Source: Thauera sp. JM12B12 (lineage in GTDB: Bacteria > Pseudomonadota > Gammaproteobacteria > Burkholderiales > Rhodocyclaceae). Taken from it: a stretch of 64,000 nt of DNA. Position 1 is the stretch's first letter, and each line of letters opens with the position of its first letter. This document shows, piece after piece, positions 15,930 through 25,521 of the stretch. The translations under genes were made by a program, and so were the position numbers. The notes beneath the pieces were generated by a model. That model was not told where the DNA came from and searched no databases. It was given only the letters and a program-made list of their open reading frames with translations. The stretch is taken from the NCBI RefSeq assembly GCF_039614725.1, contig NZ_CP154859.1:4030001-4094000 (forward strand), in the 5' to 3' direction.

Positions 15930-17018
15930 ATGAGCGCACTCGCGCCGATTACCGAGATCATCGACGACATCAAGGCCGGCCGCATGGTCATCCTGGTCGA
16001 CGAGGAAGACCGCGAGAACGAGGGCGACCTCGTGATGGCGGCCGAATTCGTCACCCCCGAGGCGATCAACTTCATGGCCAAGCACGGCCGCGGCCTGATC
16101 TGCCTCACGCTCACCGACGAGCGCTGCCGCCAGCTCGGCCTGCAGCAGATGGTGCGCGACAACCGCACGCCGCACGGCACCGCGTTCACGGTGTCGATCG
16201 AGGCCGCCACCGGCGTCACCACCGGCATCTCGGCGCACGACCGCGCGCGCACCGTGCAGGTCGCGGTCGGCCGCCACGCCAAGCCCGAGGACATCGTCAC
16301 CCCGGGCCACATCTTCCCGCTCACCGCGCAGAAGGGCGGCGTGCTGATCCGCGCCGGCCACACCGAGGCCGGCTGCGACCTCGCCCAGCTCGCCGGGCTG
16401 GAGCCTGCGTCGGTGATCTGCGAGATCCTCAAGGACGACGGCACCATGGCGCGCCTGCCCGACCTCATCGAGTTCGGCAAGGAACACGGTCTCAAGATCG
16501 GCGCCATCCGCGACCTGATCGAATACCGCGCCGCCACCGAGCACCTGATCGAGAAGGTCAGCGAGAAGGACGTCGACACCGCCCACGGCCGCTTCACGCT
16601 GTCGGCCTTCGAGGACAAGACCTCGGGCGACGTGCATTTCGCGCTGTCGCGCGGCGACATCGCACCCGAGCGCGAGACCCTGGTGCGGGTGCACGAGCCG
16701 ATCTCGGTGGTCGACTTCCTCGACCCGGCGAGCGGCCGCCACAGCTTCCCGGTGAATGACTCGCTCGCGACCCTCGCCGCAGCCGAGGCCGGCGTGATCG
16801 TGCTGCTCTACCGCCCGATGTCGGGCCGCGAGCTGCTCGCCAGCCTCAACGGCACGCAGGACCGCCCGGTGAAATGGGACGCGCGCCTGTTCGGCGTCGG
16901 CGCGCAGATCCTGCGCGCGCTGAACGTCGGCAAGATGCGCCTGCTCGCCAGCCCGCGCAAGATCCCGAGCATGACCGGCTTCGGGCTGGAGATCACCGGC
17001 TTCGTCGACAAGAACTGA
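15930..17018 (+). CDS. ribBA: DHBP synthase (RibB) fused to a GTP cyclohydrolase II-like domain
   Basis: 362 residues; the ATG at 15930 is preferred because [20 protein letters not shown] is the usual start. Residues 1-205 are 3,4-dihydroxy-2-butanone-4-phosphate synthase, with [16 protein letters not shown] and [13 protein letters not shown]. The C-terminal ~150 residues align in position with GTP cyclohydrolase II but contain none of the three zinc-binding cysteines and no LRCDCG motif. The second activity is therefore probably absent, as in the RibBX-type hybrids, and a separate RibA is expected elsewhere. Part of the riboflavin operon. Confidence 0.9.
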   Translation: MSALAPITEIIDDIKAGRMVILVDEEDRENEGDLVMAAEFVTPEAINFMAKHGRGLICLTLTDERCRQLGLQQMVRDNRTPHGTAFTVSIEAATGVTTGISAHDRARTVQVAVGRHAKPEDIVTPGHIFPLTAQKGGVLIRAGHTEAGCDLAQLAGLEPASVICEILKDDGTMARLPDLIEFGKEHGLKIGAIRDLIEYRAATEHLIEKVSEKDVDTAHGRFTLSAFEDKTSGDVHFALSRGDIAPERETLVRVHEPISVVDFLDPASGRHSFPVNDSLATLAAAEAGVIVLLYRPMSGRELLASLNGTQDRPVKWDARLFGVGAQILRALNVGKMRLLASPRKIPSMTGFGLEITGFVDKN

Positions 17019-17037
17019 CCGAATCACAGAGAACCGC

Positions 17038-17541
17038 ATGCAACGCAACCAACCCGAAAACGCCCGCCAGGGCGCCCGCTACGACGGCATCGCCGAGATC
17101 GACCCCAGCTTCGACGGCGCCGGCGTGCGCGTCGGCATCGTCATGGCGCGCTTCAACCTCGACATCTGCGAGGGCCTGCTGTCGGCGTGCACCGACGAGC
17201 TGATCACGCTCGGCGTCGCACGCAGCGACATCCGCATCGTGACCGTGCCCGGCGCGCTCGAGATCCCGCTGGTGCTGCAGACCATGGCGAAGAGCGGCCA
17301 GTACGACGCGCTGGTGGCGCTCGGTGCGGTGATCCGCGGCGAGACCTACCACTTCGAGCTCGTCTCCAACGAGATGGGCGCGGGCGTGACCCGCGTCGGC
17401 CTCGACACCGGCCTGCCGATCGCCAACGGCGTGCTGACCACCGAGGACGAAGACCAGGCGATCGCGCGCATGCGCGAGAAGGGCGCCGACTGCGCCCGCG
17501 CCGCGGTCGAGATGGCGAACCTGCTGAAGGTGGTGCGATGA
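17038..17541 (+). CDS. ribH: 6,7-dimethyl-8-ribityllumazine synthase
   Basis: 167 residues. [48 protein letters not shown] and [15 protein letters not shown] are the canonical lumazine synthase motifs, with the catalytic histidine in TYHFE. It condenses dihydroxybutanone phosphate with the ribityl-aminopyrimidine, feeding riboflavin synthase. Its stop overlaps the nusB start (ATGA), so the two are translationally coupled. Confidence 0.96.
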   Translation: MQRNQPENARQGARYDGIAEIDPSFDGAGVRVGIVMARFNLDICEGLLSACTDELITLGVARSDIRIVTVPGALEIPLVLQTMAKSGQYDALVALGAVIRGETYHFELVSNEMGAGVTRVGLDTGLPIANGVLTTEDEDQAIARMREKGADCARAAVEMANLLKVVR

Positions 17542-18041
17542 GCGACGTCGACAACACCAGCCCGGCGCCCGAGGGTAGCGGCGCCCCCAACCCGACCAGC
17601 AAGATGGCCCGCCGCCGCGCGCGCGAGCTGGCCCTGCAGGGGGTCTATCAGTGGCTGCTGTCGGGCAACTCGACGACCACCGTGCAGCGTCACCTGGAGT
17701 CCGAGACCGAGAACCTCGACCGCATCGACCGCGAGCTGTTCGTCACCCTGCTGCGCGGCGCGGCCGGCAGCGCCGACGAGTTGCGCGGCGATTTCGAGCC
17801 GCTGCTGTCGCGCCCGCTCGCCGAGCTGTCGCCGATCGAGCACGCCATCCTGCTGCTCGGCAGCTACGAGCTGCGCCACAACATCGAGACGCCCTATCGC
17901 GTGGTGATCAACGAGGCGATCGAGCTCGCCAAGGGCTACGGCGGCACCGATGGCCACAAGTTCGTCAATGGCGTGCTCGACAAGCTCGCCGCACGCATCC
18001 GGCCGGAAGAAGTCGAAGCCGCGCGCCAGGCGCGGCGCTGA
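17538..18041 (+). CDS. nusB: Transcription antitermination factor NusB
   Basis: 167 residues. After ~25 variable residues comes [20 protein letters not shown], then [16 protein letters not shown] and [34 protein letters not shown], the classical NusB signature. NusB with NusE binds boxA RNA and prevents premature termination in rRNA operons. The ribH-nusB pairing is widespread in proteobacteria. Confidence 0.96.
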   Translation: MSDVDNTSPAPEGSGAPNPTSKMARRRARELALQGVYQWLLSGNSTTTVQRHLESETENLDRIDRELFVTLLRGAAGSADELRGDFEPLLSRPLAELSPIEHAILLLGSYELRHNIETPYRVVINEAIELAKGYGGTDGHKFVNGVLDKLAARIRPEEVEAARQARR

Positions 18042-18082
18042 TCACGGCAAGCCAGGCGGGCGCGGCAGCCTGCGAGATTGCC

Positions 18083-18149
18083 GTGGGAGCGGGCTTGCCC
18101 GCGAATGGAGCGGACGCGACCCCCTTTTCGAGGGCACGCCCGCTCCCAC
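18083..18149. repeat. REP-like inverted repeat, copy 1
   Basis: GTGGGAGCGGGCTTGCCCG at the left and a matching GGGCACGCCCGCTCCCAC at 18132-18149 form a paired element between the convergent nusB and lipoprotein genes. Related copies lie at 20662, 26351 and 42661. Confidence 0.8.
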
Positions 18150-18177
18150 GAAAGCCGCTCCGCGAAAGCCTCGGCCC

Positions 18178-19218
18178 CTAGGGCCGCCGCGCACGCAGCA
18201 ACACGCGCTCGCCGGCAAGGAGCTGCAGGCTCGCGTCGGGCGCGAGCGCAAAACCGGTGACGCGGCCGGCGGCTTCGATGAAGCGGCGCTCCTCCTCCAT
18301 CGCGCCCGGCTCGCACGCCATCTTCGTCGCCCCCAGCGGCGACAGCCGCAAGCCCTCGCCTGAGAGCGCATAGCGGCCGAAGTAGCGGTTGCACGCCGCG
18401 ATACCGGCGAGCCGACCTTCAGGCGCAAAGTTCACGGTAACGCGGGTTGGGTCCGCCACCGCCCTGCCGTCGATCTCCACCACCTCCCACGCTCCACCCT
18501 GCAGCAGCTCGGCCGGGTCTCCGCCGCAGCCCTTCAGGACCCGGCCCTGCCAGCGTACCGCCACCGTCCGCGGGTGCGGCATGCCGCTCATGCTGTCGAC
18601 GCAGTGGCGCGCGAACACGACCGCCGTCAGCGGCCCGCCGGCGGACACGGCCTCGTAGCTGCGCATGCCGTCGCCGTCGACCACCAGCGGACCAGGGGCG
18701 AACACGTGCGTGTCGCCATGATCGAGCAGCAGCGACAGCCCATCGGCGCGCACGTCAAGCCGCCAGCCGGGCTCGTTGCCCACGGCGCGGAACACGGGCT
18801 TCTCCGCGACCAGGCGGCATTCGGGCTGTGCCACGCCGGCCAGCTCCAGCCTCGCCGCGTCGCCCTTGACCCAGATCGATGTGCGCTCGTCATCCACCGA
18901 CACCCGCTTTACGCCGGACGCGGTACGTACCGGATGCAGCGTGTAGGTGCGCCCAGCCGCCTGCAGGGTCGAGAGCTCGCCGAAATGGCGTAGGGTGACG
19001 GTCTGCTCACCGCAGCGGAACTGCACCGGCGGCTGGGGATCGAGTGGCAGCACGGCCGCGCGTCCGGGCGCCTCGCCGCTGTCGGCCGATGGCGTGGGCG
19101 AGGCGGCCGACGATGACTTCGTGGCCGAGATCGCGGACGATTCGGCGCGATCGCCGAACAGCGAGCAACCACCCAGCACCAGCGCGAGCGGAAGGAGAAA
19201 AAGCGGACGAAGCACCAT
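18178..19218 (-). CDS. META-domain lipoprotein with MliC-like region
   Basis: 346 residues. A lipoprotein signal peptide ends LALVLGGC, so the mature protein is probably anchored by that cysteine. Residues ~65-125 (FRCGEQTVTLRHFGE...TSIWVKGDAARLELAG) resemble the MliC lysozyme-inhibitor fold, the middle resembles the COG3650 group (FRAVGNEPGW, YEAVSAGG), and the C-terminal ~110 residues form a META/HslJ domain (WEVVEIDGRAV...FAPEGRLAGIAACNRYFGRYAL). This combination suggests envelope-stress or lysozyme protection. Divergent from hypA. Confidence 0.8.
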   Translation of the reverse strand: MVLRPLFLLPLALVLGGCSLFGDRAESSAISATKSSSAASPTPSADSGEAPGRAAVLPLDPQPPVQFRCGEQTVTLRHFGELSTLQAAGRTYTLHPVRTASGVKRVSVDDERTSIWVKGDAARLELAGVAQPECRLVAEKPVFRAVGNEPGWRLDVRADGLSLLLDHGDTHVFAPGPLVVDGDGMRSYEAVSAGGPLTAVVFARHCVDSMSGMPHPRTVAVRWQGRVLKGCGGDPAELLQGGAWEVVEIDGRAVADPTRVTVNFAPEGRLAGIAACNRYFGRYALSGEGLRLSPLGATKMACEPGAMEEERRFIEAAGRVTGFALAPDASLQLLAGERVLLRARRP

Positions 19219-19344
19219 GGAGTAAACTCCCTTCCATATCGAATTGACGGCGGGCACGCCTGCCCGCGCACGCCGTGACCCAGCCAACGCCGCCAAGCGC
19301 TACCACAGCGGCGCCGACTCTAGCACGCACGCCCGAGCACCCGA

Positions 19345-19686
19345 ATGCACGAAATGTCACTCGCCGAGAATGTGCGCGAGATCGTCGAAGACGCCGCTGG
19401 CGCGCAGGGGTTCCGCCATGTGCGCCGGATCGTGCTCGAGATCGGCGAGCTGGCGGCGGTCGAAGCCGATGCATTGCGGTTCTGTCTGGATGTCGTGCTG
19501 GAGGGCTCGGTCGCCGAGGGCGCGGCGCTGGAGTTCGTCCGCACGCCCGGTGCGGGCTGGTGCGCGGCCTGCGCGCGGACGGTGGCGCTGCACGAACGCT
19601 ACGACCCCTGCCCGCACTGCGGCGCCTACGGGCTGGACGTGCGCGCCGGGGCGCAGATGCGGGTGAGCGCGCTCGACGTCGATTGA
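19345..19686 (+). CDS. hypA: Hydrogenase nickel incorporation protein HypA
   Basis: 113 residues beginning MHEMSLAENV, where His2 belongs to the nickel site. The C-terminal half has the zinc ribbon CAACARTV...CPHCG. HypA works with HypB to deliver nickel to the NiFe hydrogenase large subunit. First gene of a hypABFCDE operon, transcribed away from the META lipoprotein. Confidence 0.95.
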   Translation: MHEMSLAENVREIVEDAAGAQGFRHVRRIVLEIGELAAVEADALRFCLDVVLEGSVAEGAALEFVRTPGAGWCAACARTVALHERYDPCPHCGAYGLDVRAGAQMRVSALDVD

Positions 19687-19713
19687 CGGTGCCACGAGGG
19701 AGGATCGGAAGAA

Positions 19714-20622
19714 ATGTGCACGGTATGCGGCTGCGGGGGTGAAGGACAGGTCGGGCTGGCCCATGGTGGCGCGCGCGGCGTGCGTGCGAAGCGCGCCGCG
19801 ACGAAGCCCGCGGACGCGCCGCACCAATGGCGCGCACTCGGGAATCCCGCGCCCGCAACCCGCCCCGCCGGCCACCAGCACCTGCACTTCGGCGCAGGCC
19901 CGGCACGCGCCCACGTCCCCGGCCTCGGCCAGACCGAGATGCTGCGCATCGAGCGCGACATCCTCGGCAAGAACGACGCCCTCGCCGCGCACAACCGCGC
20001 CAGCCTCGCCGCGCGCGGCATCCTGGCGCTCAACCTGGTCTCCAGCCCGGGGTCGGGCAAGACCGCGCTGCTGGTGAGCACGCTGCAGCGGATCGCCGGC
20101 CGCATTCCGGCCGCAGTGATCGAGGGCGACCAGCAGACCGAATTCGACGCCGAGCGCATCCGCGCCACCGGCGTCGAGGCGCTGCAGATCAACACCGGCA
20201 AGGGCTGTCACCTCGACGCCGACATGGTCGCCCGCGCCCTGCCCCGGCTCGCGCTCGCCGATGGCGGCCTGCTCTTCATCGAGAACGTCGGCAACCTCGT
20301 CTGCCCGGCCGCGTTCGACCTCGGCGAGGCACACAAGGTGGTGATCCTGTCGGTGACCGAGGGCGAGGACAAGCCGCTGAAGTACCCCGACATGTTCGCC
20401 GCCGCCGACCTGATGCTGCTCAACAAGGTCGATCTGCTGCCCTACCTGCAGTTCGACCTGGCGCGCGCGATCGGCTACGCGCTGCGGGTGAATCCGCGCC
20501 TGCAGGTGATCCAGACCTCGGCCACCGGCGGCGACGGGCTGGACGAATGGCTCGCCTGGCTCGAGACCCGGCTTGCGAATACGCGCCGGATCGACTCCCA
20601 GCACTCAAGCCCGCCGGCATGA
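19714..20622 (+). CDS. hypB: Hydrogenase nickel incorporation GTPase HypB
   Basis: 302 residues. The N-terminus MCTVCGCGG is the high-affinity nickel motif. A low-complexity linker of ~70 residues has few histidines, so there is no long His-rich nickel store. The GTPase domain starts near residue 95: Walker [26 protein letters not shown] and NKVDLL. GTP hydrolysis drives nickel transfer with HypA. The end overlaps the possible upstream hypF start. Confidence 0.95.
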   Translation: MCTVCGCGGEGQVGLAHGGARGVRAKRAATKPADAPHQWRALGNPAPATRPAGHQHLHFGAGPARAHVPGLGQTEMLRIERDILGKNDALAAHNRASLAARGILALNLVSSPGSGKTALLVSTLQRIAGRIPAAVIEGDQQTEFDAERIRATGVEALQINTGKGCHLDADMVARALPRLALADGGLLFIENVGNLVCPAAFDLGEAHKVVILSVTEGEDKPLKYPDMFAAADLMLLNKVDLLPYLQFDLARAIGYALRVNPRLQVIQTSATGGDGLDEWLAWLETRLANTRRIDSQHSSPPA

Positions 20623-20661
20623 GCCCCCCATCCGGAACCGCGCCCGCGGCCACCGTCCCCT

Positions 20662-20744
20662 GTGGGAGCGGGCTTGCCCGCGAACGCCTGCCCACCAAGC
20701 TCGATGCCCGCCCGGAGGAAATCCTTCGCGGGCAAGGCCGCTCC
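20662..20744. repeat. REP-like inverted repeat, copy 2, at the hypB-hypF junction
   Basis: GTGGGAGCGGGCTTGCCCG from 20663 and the inverted TTCGCGGGCAAGGCCGCTCC at 20725-20744 bracket ~40 bases. The element sits 40 bases after the hypB stop and before the likely hypF start. Confidence 0.8.
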
Positions 20745-20774
20745 GACCGCGCCGGTGCCGGTGTTGCTGCCGGT

Positions 20775-21932
20775 ATGCGGACGGGGCATCCCATCCTCGC
20801 GCTCGGCGCCTGGTTCAAGCACGCGGCCTGCCTGCTGGATTCGGACGGCTTGACCTTCGGCCCCAATCTGGGCGACCTCGACAACGCCGAGGCCTGCGCC
20901 GGCGTCGAGCCGGCGGTGGACGCGTTGCTCGCGGCCGCAAGCGGCCAGGCGCGCGCAGTCGCCCATGACCTCCACCCCGACTTCCACTCCACCCGCGTCG
21001 CGCTCGCCACCGCGCACCGGCTCGGCGTGCCGGCGATCGGCGTGCAGCACCATCACGCCCACATCGGCGCGGTGCTGGCCGAGCATGCGCGCTTCGACGC
21101 CCACCCGGTGCTCGGCCTCGCCCTCGACGGGGTCGGGCTCGGCAGCGATGGCGAGGCCTGGGGCGGCGAACTGCTGCTGGTCGAAGGCGCACGCTTCCAG
21201 CGCCTCGGCCGCCTGCGCCCGCTGCGCCTGCCCGGCGGCGACCGCGCCGCGCGCGAGCCTTGGCGCATGGCGGCGGCGCTGCTGCACGCCTGTGGCCGCG
21301 GCGACGAGATCGCCGACCGCTTCGCCCACCATCCCGCCGCGGCGATGCTGGCGCAGGTGCTCGCACGGCCCGCGCTGAGCCCGCCGACCTCCAGCCTCGG
21401 CCGCCACTTCGACGCCGCCGCCGCCCTGCTCGGCATCTGCGAGCGGATGCGGTTCGAGGCCGAGGCGGCGATCGCGCTCGAGCGGCTGGCTGCGCGGCAA
21501 TCCGCGCCCGCGGTCGATCCGGCGGACTGGCACATCATCGAAGCCGTCAGCGCGTCGGCGACCGGTGTCGGGCGCCCCGACGGGAACGGCGTCGGCACCG
21601 CCGCCGTGCCGTTCGAGCTCGATCTCCACCCTCTGCTGCGCCGCCTCGCCGACGCGCCCGACGCCGCGCGCGGCGCCGCACGCTTTCACGCCACCCTCGC
21701 CGCCGCGCTCATCGACTGGGTGCGCAGGGCCAGCGCGCTCACCGGCTGCGACACCGTGGTGCTGGGCGGCGGCTGCCTGCACAATCGGCTGCTCGCCGAC
21801 GCCCTGCACGCCGGCCTGCCCGCGCACGGATTCAAGGTGCTCGGCGCGCGCAGCCTGTCGCCCGGCGACGCCGCGCTCGCCCTCGGCCAGGCCTGGGTCG
21901 CGCTGCACCAACTCACCCACAAGGACACCTGA
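20775..21932 (+). CDS. hypF: Short HypF: carbamoyltransferase (Kae1-like) domain only
   Basis: 385 residues from the ATG at 20775. An in-frame ATG at 20619 overlapping hypB would add 52 residues translated from the REP element, so it is less likely. The protein begins [17 protein letters not shown], the start of the Kae1-like half of HypF, and keeps [47 protein letters not shown] and [11 protein letters not shown]. The acylphosphatase, zinc-finger and YrdC domains of full HypF (~750 residues) are absent. Ralstonia eutropha HypF1 is a comparable short, functional form. It makes the cyanide ligand precursor with HypE. Confidence 0.88.
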   Translation: MRTGHPILALGAWFKHAACLLDSDGLTFGPNLGDLDNAEACAGVEPAVDALLAAASGQARAVAHDLHPDFHSTRVALATAHRLGVPAIGVQHHHAHIGAVLAEHARFDAHPVLGLALDGVGLGSDGEAWGGELLLVEGARFQRLGRLRPLRLPGGDRAAREPWRMAAALLHACGRGDEIADRFAHHPAAAMLAQVLARPALSPPTSSLGRHFDAAAALLGICERMRFEAEAAIALERLAARQSAPAVDPADWHIIEAVSASATGVGRPDGNGVGTAAVPFELDLHPLLRRLADAPDAARGAARFHATLAAALIDWVRRASALTGCDTVVLGGGCLHNRLLADALHAGLPAHGFKVLGARSLSPGDAALALGQAWVALHQLTHKDT

Positions 21933-21934
21933 AA

Positions 21935-22165
21935 ATGTGCCTCGCCATCCCCGCCCGCGTGATCGAACGCCTCGAGGGCGACGACGCCGTCGTCGAGCTC
22001 GACGGCGTGCGCAAGACCATCTCGCTCGCGCTCGTGGACGATGTCGCGGTGGGCGACTACGTCATCGTCCATGTCGGCTTCGCCCTCGGTCGGCTCGACC
22101 CCGAGGAAGCCGCGCAGACCCTCGCGCTGTTCGCCGCGACCGGCGCCGGCTCGGCCGCGCCATGA
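21935..22165 (+). CDS. hypC: Hydrogenase maturation chaperone HypC
   Basis: 76 residues starting [11 protein letters not shown], with the essential N-terminal cysteine, and [23 protein letters not shown] in the C-terminal half. HypC binds HypD to carry the Fe(CN)2CO unit and then the large-subunit precursor. The stop of hypF and start of hypC are two bases apart, and the hypC stop overlaps hypD (ATGA). Confidence 0.96.
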   Translation: MCLAIPARVIERLEGDDAVVELDGVRKTISLALVDDVAVGDYVIVHVGFALGRLDPEEAAQTLALFAATGAGSAAP

Positions 22166-23298
22166 AATACGTCGACGCGTTCCGCGACGGCGCACTCGCC
22201 GCCGGACTGGCGCAGGCGATCGCGCGCGAGGTCGAGCCCGGCCGCGACTACGCCTTCATGGAGTTCTGCGGCGGCCACACCCATGCCATCTCGCGCTACG
22301 GCGTGGCCGACCTGCTGCCGCGCACCGTGCGCCTGATCCATGGTCCCGGCTGCCCGGTATGCGTGCTACCGGTCGGCCGCATCGACATGGCGATCCGCCT
22401 CGCGCTGGCACGGCCGGAGGTCACGCTGTGCACCTACGCCGACTGCCTGCGCATCCCGGCCTCGGACGGCCTCTCGCTGCTCAAGGCACGCGCCCGTGGC
22501 GCCGACGTGCGCATGGTGTATTCCGCCGCCGATGCGCTCGCCCTCGCCGAGCGCATGCCCGAGCGCGAAGTCGTGTTCTTCGCGATCGGCTTCGAGACCA
22601 CCACGCCGCCCACCGCGCGCGTCATCGAGCTGGCCGCGCAGCGCGGGCTCGCCAATTTCAGCGTGATCTGCAACCACGTGCTCACGCCGCCGGCGATCGA
22701 GGCCCTGCTCGCCGCGCCGGCGGCGGACAGTCCGGGGCGCCCGCGCCTGGCCGGCATCCTCGGCCCCGCCCATGTGTCGGTGATCATCGGCAGCGCGCCC
22801 TACGCCTTCGCCGCGACCCGCCACCACATGCCGGTCGTCATCACCGGCTTCGAGCCGCTCGACGTCATGCAGGCGGTGCGCATGCTGGTGCGCCAGGTCA
22901 ATGAGGGCCGCGCCGAGGTCGAGAACGAATACACACGCGCGGTCACCCCCGAGGGCAACCGCAAGGCGCAGGCACTCATCGACGCGGTGCTCGCGCCGCG
23001 GCCGCAGTTCGACTGGCGCGGCCTCGGCAGTCTGCCCGCCTCGGCGCTGCGCATCCGCCCGGCGTTCGCGGCCTGGGACGCAGAAGTGAAGTTCGGCCTC
23101 GAGGACCGCCCGGTGCCCGATCACAAGTCCTGCGCGTGCGCGGCCATCCTGTGCGGCGCCAAGGCGCCGACCGACTGCAAGCTGTTCGGCACCGCGTGCA
23201 CACCGGAGACGCCGCTCGGCGCCTGCATGGTGTCCTCCGAGGGCGCCTGCGCGGCGCACTACAACTACGGTCGCTTCCGCGACCCGGCCGGAGCCTGA
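22162..23298 (+). CDS. hypD: Hydrogenase formation protein HypD
   Basis: 378 residues. Conserved motifs are [36 protein letters not shown] and the C-terminal cysteine set CACAAILCG...DCKLFG...[11 protein letters not shown], which supplies the [4Fe-4S] cluster. HypD is the scaffold on which the Fe(CN)2CO group is built with HypC, HypE and HypF. Confidence 0.97.
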   Translation: MKYVDAFRDGALAAGLAQAIAREVEPGRDYAFMEFCGGHTHAISRYGVADLLPRTVRLIHGPGCPVCVLPVGRIDMAIRLALARPEVTLCTYADCLRIPASDGLSLLKARARGADVRMVYSAADALALAERMPEREVVFFAIGFETTTPPTARVIELAAQRGLANFSVICNHVLTPPAIEALLAAPAADSPGRPRLAGILGPAHVSVIIGSAPYAFAATRHHMPVVITGFEPLDVMQAVRMLVRQVNEGRAEVENEYTRAVTPEGNRKAQALIDAVLAPRPQFDWRGLGSLPASALRIRPAFAAWDAEVKFGLEDRPVPDHKSCACAAILCGAKAPTDCKLFGTACTPETPLGACMVSSEGACAAHYNYGRFRDPAGA

Positions 23299-23303
23299 TC
23301 CGC

Positions 23304-24359
23304 ATGTCCTGCCCCCCTTACGCGCGGCCGCTCGACCTGCGCGATGGCCGCGTCGACCTCGGCCATGGCGCAGGCGGCCGCGCCATGCAGCAGCTCATCG
23401 CCCAGCTCTTCGCGCGCGCCTTCGACAACTCCGAGCTCGGCCGCGGCGACGATGGCGCGGTGCTGCCCGCACCGGCACCCGGCGAGCGCCTGGTGATGGC
23501 CACCGACGGCCACGTCGTCAGCCCGCTGTTCTTCCCCGGCGGCGACATCGGCAGCCTGTCGGTGCACGGCACGGTGAACGACCTCGCGGTGATGGGCGCG
23601 CGCCCGCTCTGGCTGGCGGCCGGGTTCATCCTCGAGGAAGGCTTTCCGCTCGCCGACCTCGCCCGCATCGTCGCCTCGATGGCTGGCGCCGCACGGGCAG
23701 CGGGCGTGCGCATCGTCACCGGCGACACCAAGGTCGTCGAGCAGGGCAAGGGCGACGGCGTGTTCATCACCACCACCGGCATCGGCGCCCTGCCCGCCGG
23801 GCGTGACCCGGGCGGCGCGCGCGCCCGGCCCGGCGACGCGGTGCTGGTGTCGGGCACCCTCGGCGACCACGGCATGGCGATCATGGCGCAGCGCGAGGCG
23901 CTCGGCTTCGAGTCGGCGATCGTCTCCGACAGCGCCGCCCTGCACGGCCTGGTCGAGACGCTCTACGCCGCGGTGCCGGCGGAGGCGATCCACGTGCTGC
24001 GCGACCCCACCCGCGGCGGGCTGGCCAGCACGCTCAACGAAATCGCCACCCAGTCGGGCGTCGGCATGATGCTTGACGAGCGCGCGATCCCGGTGGCGCC
24101 GCAGGTGCAGGCGGCCTGCGAGCTGCTCGGTCTCGATCCGCTCAACGTCGCCAACGAAGGCAAGCTGGTGGTGATCTGCGCCACCGAGTCCGCCGAGGCC
24201 GCGCTCGCCGCCCTGCGCGCCCACCCGCTCGGCGCGGCGGCTGCGCGCATCGGCGAGGTGAGCGCGGACAGCCGCTGCTTCGTACAGCTGCGCACCACGC
24301 TCGGCGGCCGGCGCATGGTCGACTGGCTGGCGGGCGAACAGCTGCCGCGCATCTGCTGA
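23304..24359 (+). CDS. hypE: Hydrogenase maturation protein HypE
   Basis: 351 residues of the PurM/AIR-synthase superfamily. DDGAVLPAP, MATDGHVVSPLFFPGGDIG, HGTVNDLAVMGA and LRDPTRGGLASTLNE mark the ATP-binding core. It ends PRIC; the terminal cysteine is carbamoylated by HypF and dehydrated to thiocyanate, the source of the cyanide ligands. Last gene of the operon; no hydrogenase structural gene follows. Confidence 0.96.
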   Translation: MSCPPYARPLDLRDGRVDLGHGAGGRAMQQLIAQLFARAFDNSELGRGDDGAVLPAPAPGERLVMATDGHVVSPLFFPGGDIGSLSVHGTVNDLAVMGARPLWLAAGFILEEGFPLADLARIVASMAGAARAAGVRIVTGDTKVVEQGKGDGVFITTTGIGALPAGRDPGGARARPGDAVLVSGTLGDHGMAIMAQREALGFESAIVSDSAALHGLVETLYAAVPAEAIHVLRDPTRGGLASTLNEIATQSGVGMMLDERAIPVAPQVQAACELLGLDPLNVANEGKLVVICATESAEAALAALRAHPLGAAAARIGEVSADSRCFVQLRTTLGGRRMVDWLAGEQLPRIC

Positions 24360-24483
24360 GGCCCGGGCGACGGCCGCGACACGGCCTTCAGGACGCGCGC
24401 AACAACGCGCCCTTACAACTCATTACCGCGCGAAACACCTGCGCCAGGGGCTTTCACCTATCGTTGCAGCGGAGACAGCAGAA

Positions 24484-24536
24484 ACACGGAAGGGGCCGGT
24501 GCGGCCTGCGCCCGCCCCGCCTCCGTGTCCCTTTTT
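24484..24536 (+). terminator. Hairpin with T-run after the hyp operon
   Basis: ACACGGA plus AGGGG (24484-24495) pair imperfectly with CCCC and TCCGTGT (24515-24528), followed by CCCTTTTT. It lies only 14 bases before the next ATG, so it may also act as an attenuator of that gene. Confidence 0.5.
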
Positions 24537-24549
24537 GCAGGACGCCGCC

Positions 24550-25329
24550 ATGACTTCCCGATCCCGCACGTGGTCCCTGATGCTCGCCGCCGCCCTCGCG
24601 CTCGGCGGCTGCGCGGTCGTGCCGGTCGACGACTACGGCTACTACGAGGACGACGCCCCTTACTACGCGCGCGAGACCGTCATCGTCACCCCGCCGCCGC
24701 GCGTGGAATACCGCGGCCTGCCACCCGCCGCCGGCTACATCTGGATCGATGGCTACTGGAATTGGATAGGCCACCGCCACGACTGGGTGCCGGGCTACTG
24801 GTCGCCGCCAGGCGCACGTCCCATCGTCCGCCACCGCCACTTCGAGCGCGATCGCGACGACGATCGCCGCGGGCAATGGTGGCGCGAACACCGCAACACG
24901 CGAGACGCCGACCGCCGGGACGACCACGCCGACCGCAAGCGCTGGCGCGATGACGCACGGCGCGAAGGCGACCGCGACGGCTGGCCGAGACGCGGCGACG
25001 CGCGCGAACGCCTGCACCAGGAGACAGAGCGCCGGCGCACGCGCGACAGCGAAGGACCACGCCGCTTCGAGGGGCGGCCGATCGCGCCGCAAGCGGCGCC
25101 TGCAGGCGACGCGCGCCGGCCGCCGACCGCAAGCGCCGAACGCGATGGTCCACGCGGGCGTGATGGCGCACGCGGCGGCGATCGCGAGACGCGCACACCC
25201 TACCGCCGTGATGACGGACGTCCGGACGGGCGCGTTGCGCCCGGCACGGAGGACCGCGGCGAGCGGCGGCGCCACGACGACGGCCGTCCGCCGTGGCGCG
25301 ACCGCCTGCGCGAGACCGGCACGAACTGA
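24550..25329 (+). CDS. YXWGXW-type lipoprotein with Arg/Asp-rich tail
   Basis: 259 residues. The signal peptide ends LALALGGC, so the protein is a lipoprotein. Residues ~55-85 contain GYIWIDGYWNWIGHRHDWVPGYW, the aromatic YXWGXW repeat found in small envelope proteins. From residue ~95 to the end the chain is almost entirely Arg, Asp, Gly, Pro and Glu and is probably disordered. It may associate with the cell wall or polyanions. No function is established. Confidence 0.75.
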   Translation: MTSRSRTWSLMLAAALALGGCAVVPVDDYGYYEDDAPYYARETVIVTPPPRVEYRGLPPAAGYIWIDGYWNWIGHRHDWVPGYWSPPGARPIVRHRHFERDRDDDRRGQWWREHRNTRDADRRDDHADRKRWRDDARREGDRDGWPRRGDARERLHQETERRRTRDSEGPRRFEGRPIAPQAAPAGDARRPPTASAERDGPRGRDGARGGDRETRTPYRRDDGRPDGRVAPGTEDRGERRRHDDGRPPWRDRLRETGTN

Positions 25330-25521
25330 AGCGCTCGCCGCGCCGGCGGCCCCCCCCGGCGGCCCCCCAGCTCGCCGGGGCGAGCTGCTGCCGACGCAGC
25401 GCCCGAGGTTGCTCCCTTTCCGCATCGCAGCGAAAATCACGGTTTGTCCGCCGGCACCCCGGCGGCTCCTCCCGCGACGGACCCACCCGGTCCGTTCAAG
25501 ACCACTCCTCCGGGCAAAACC

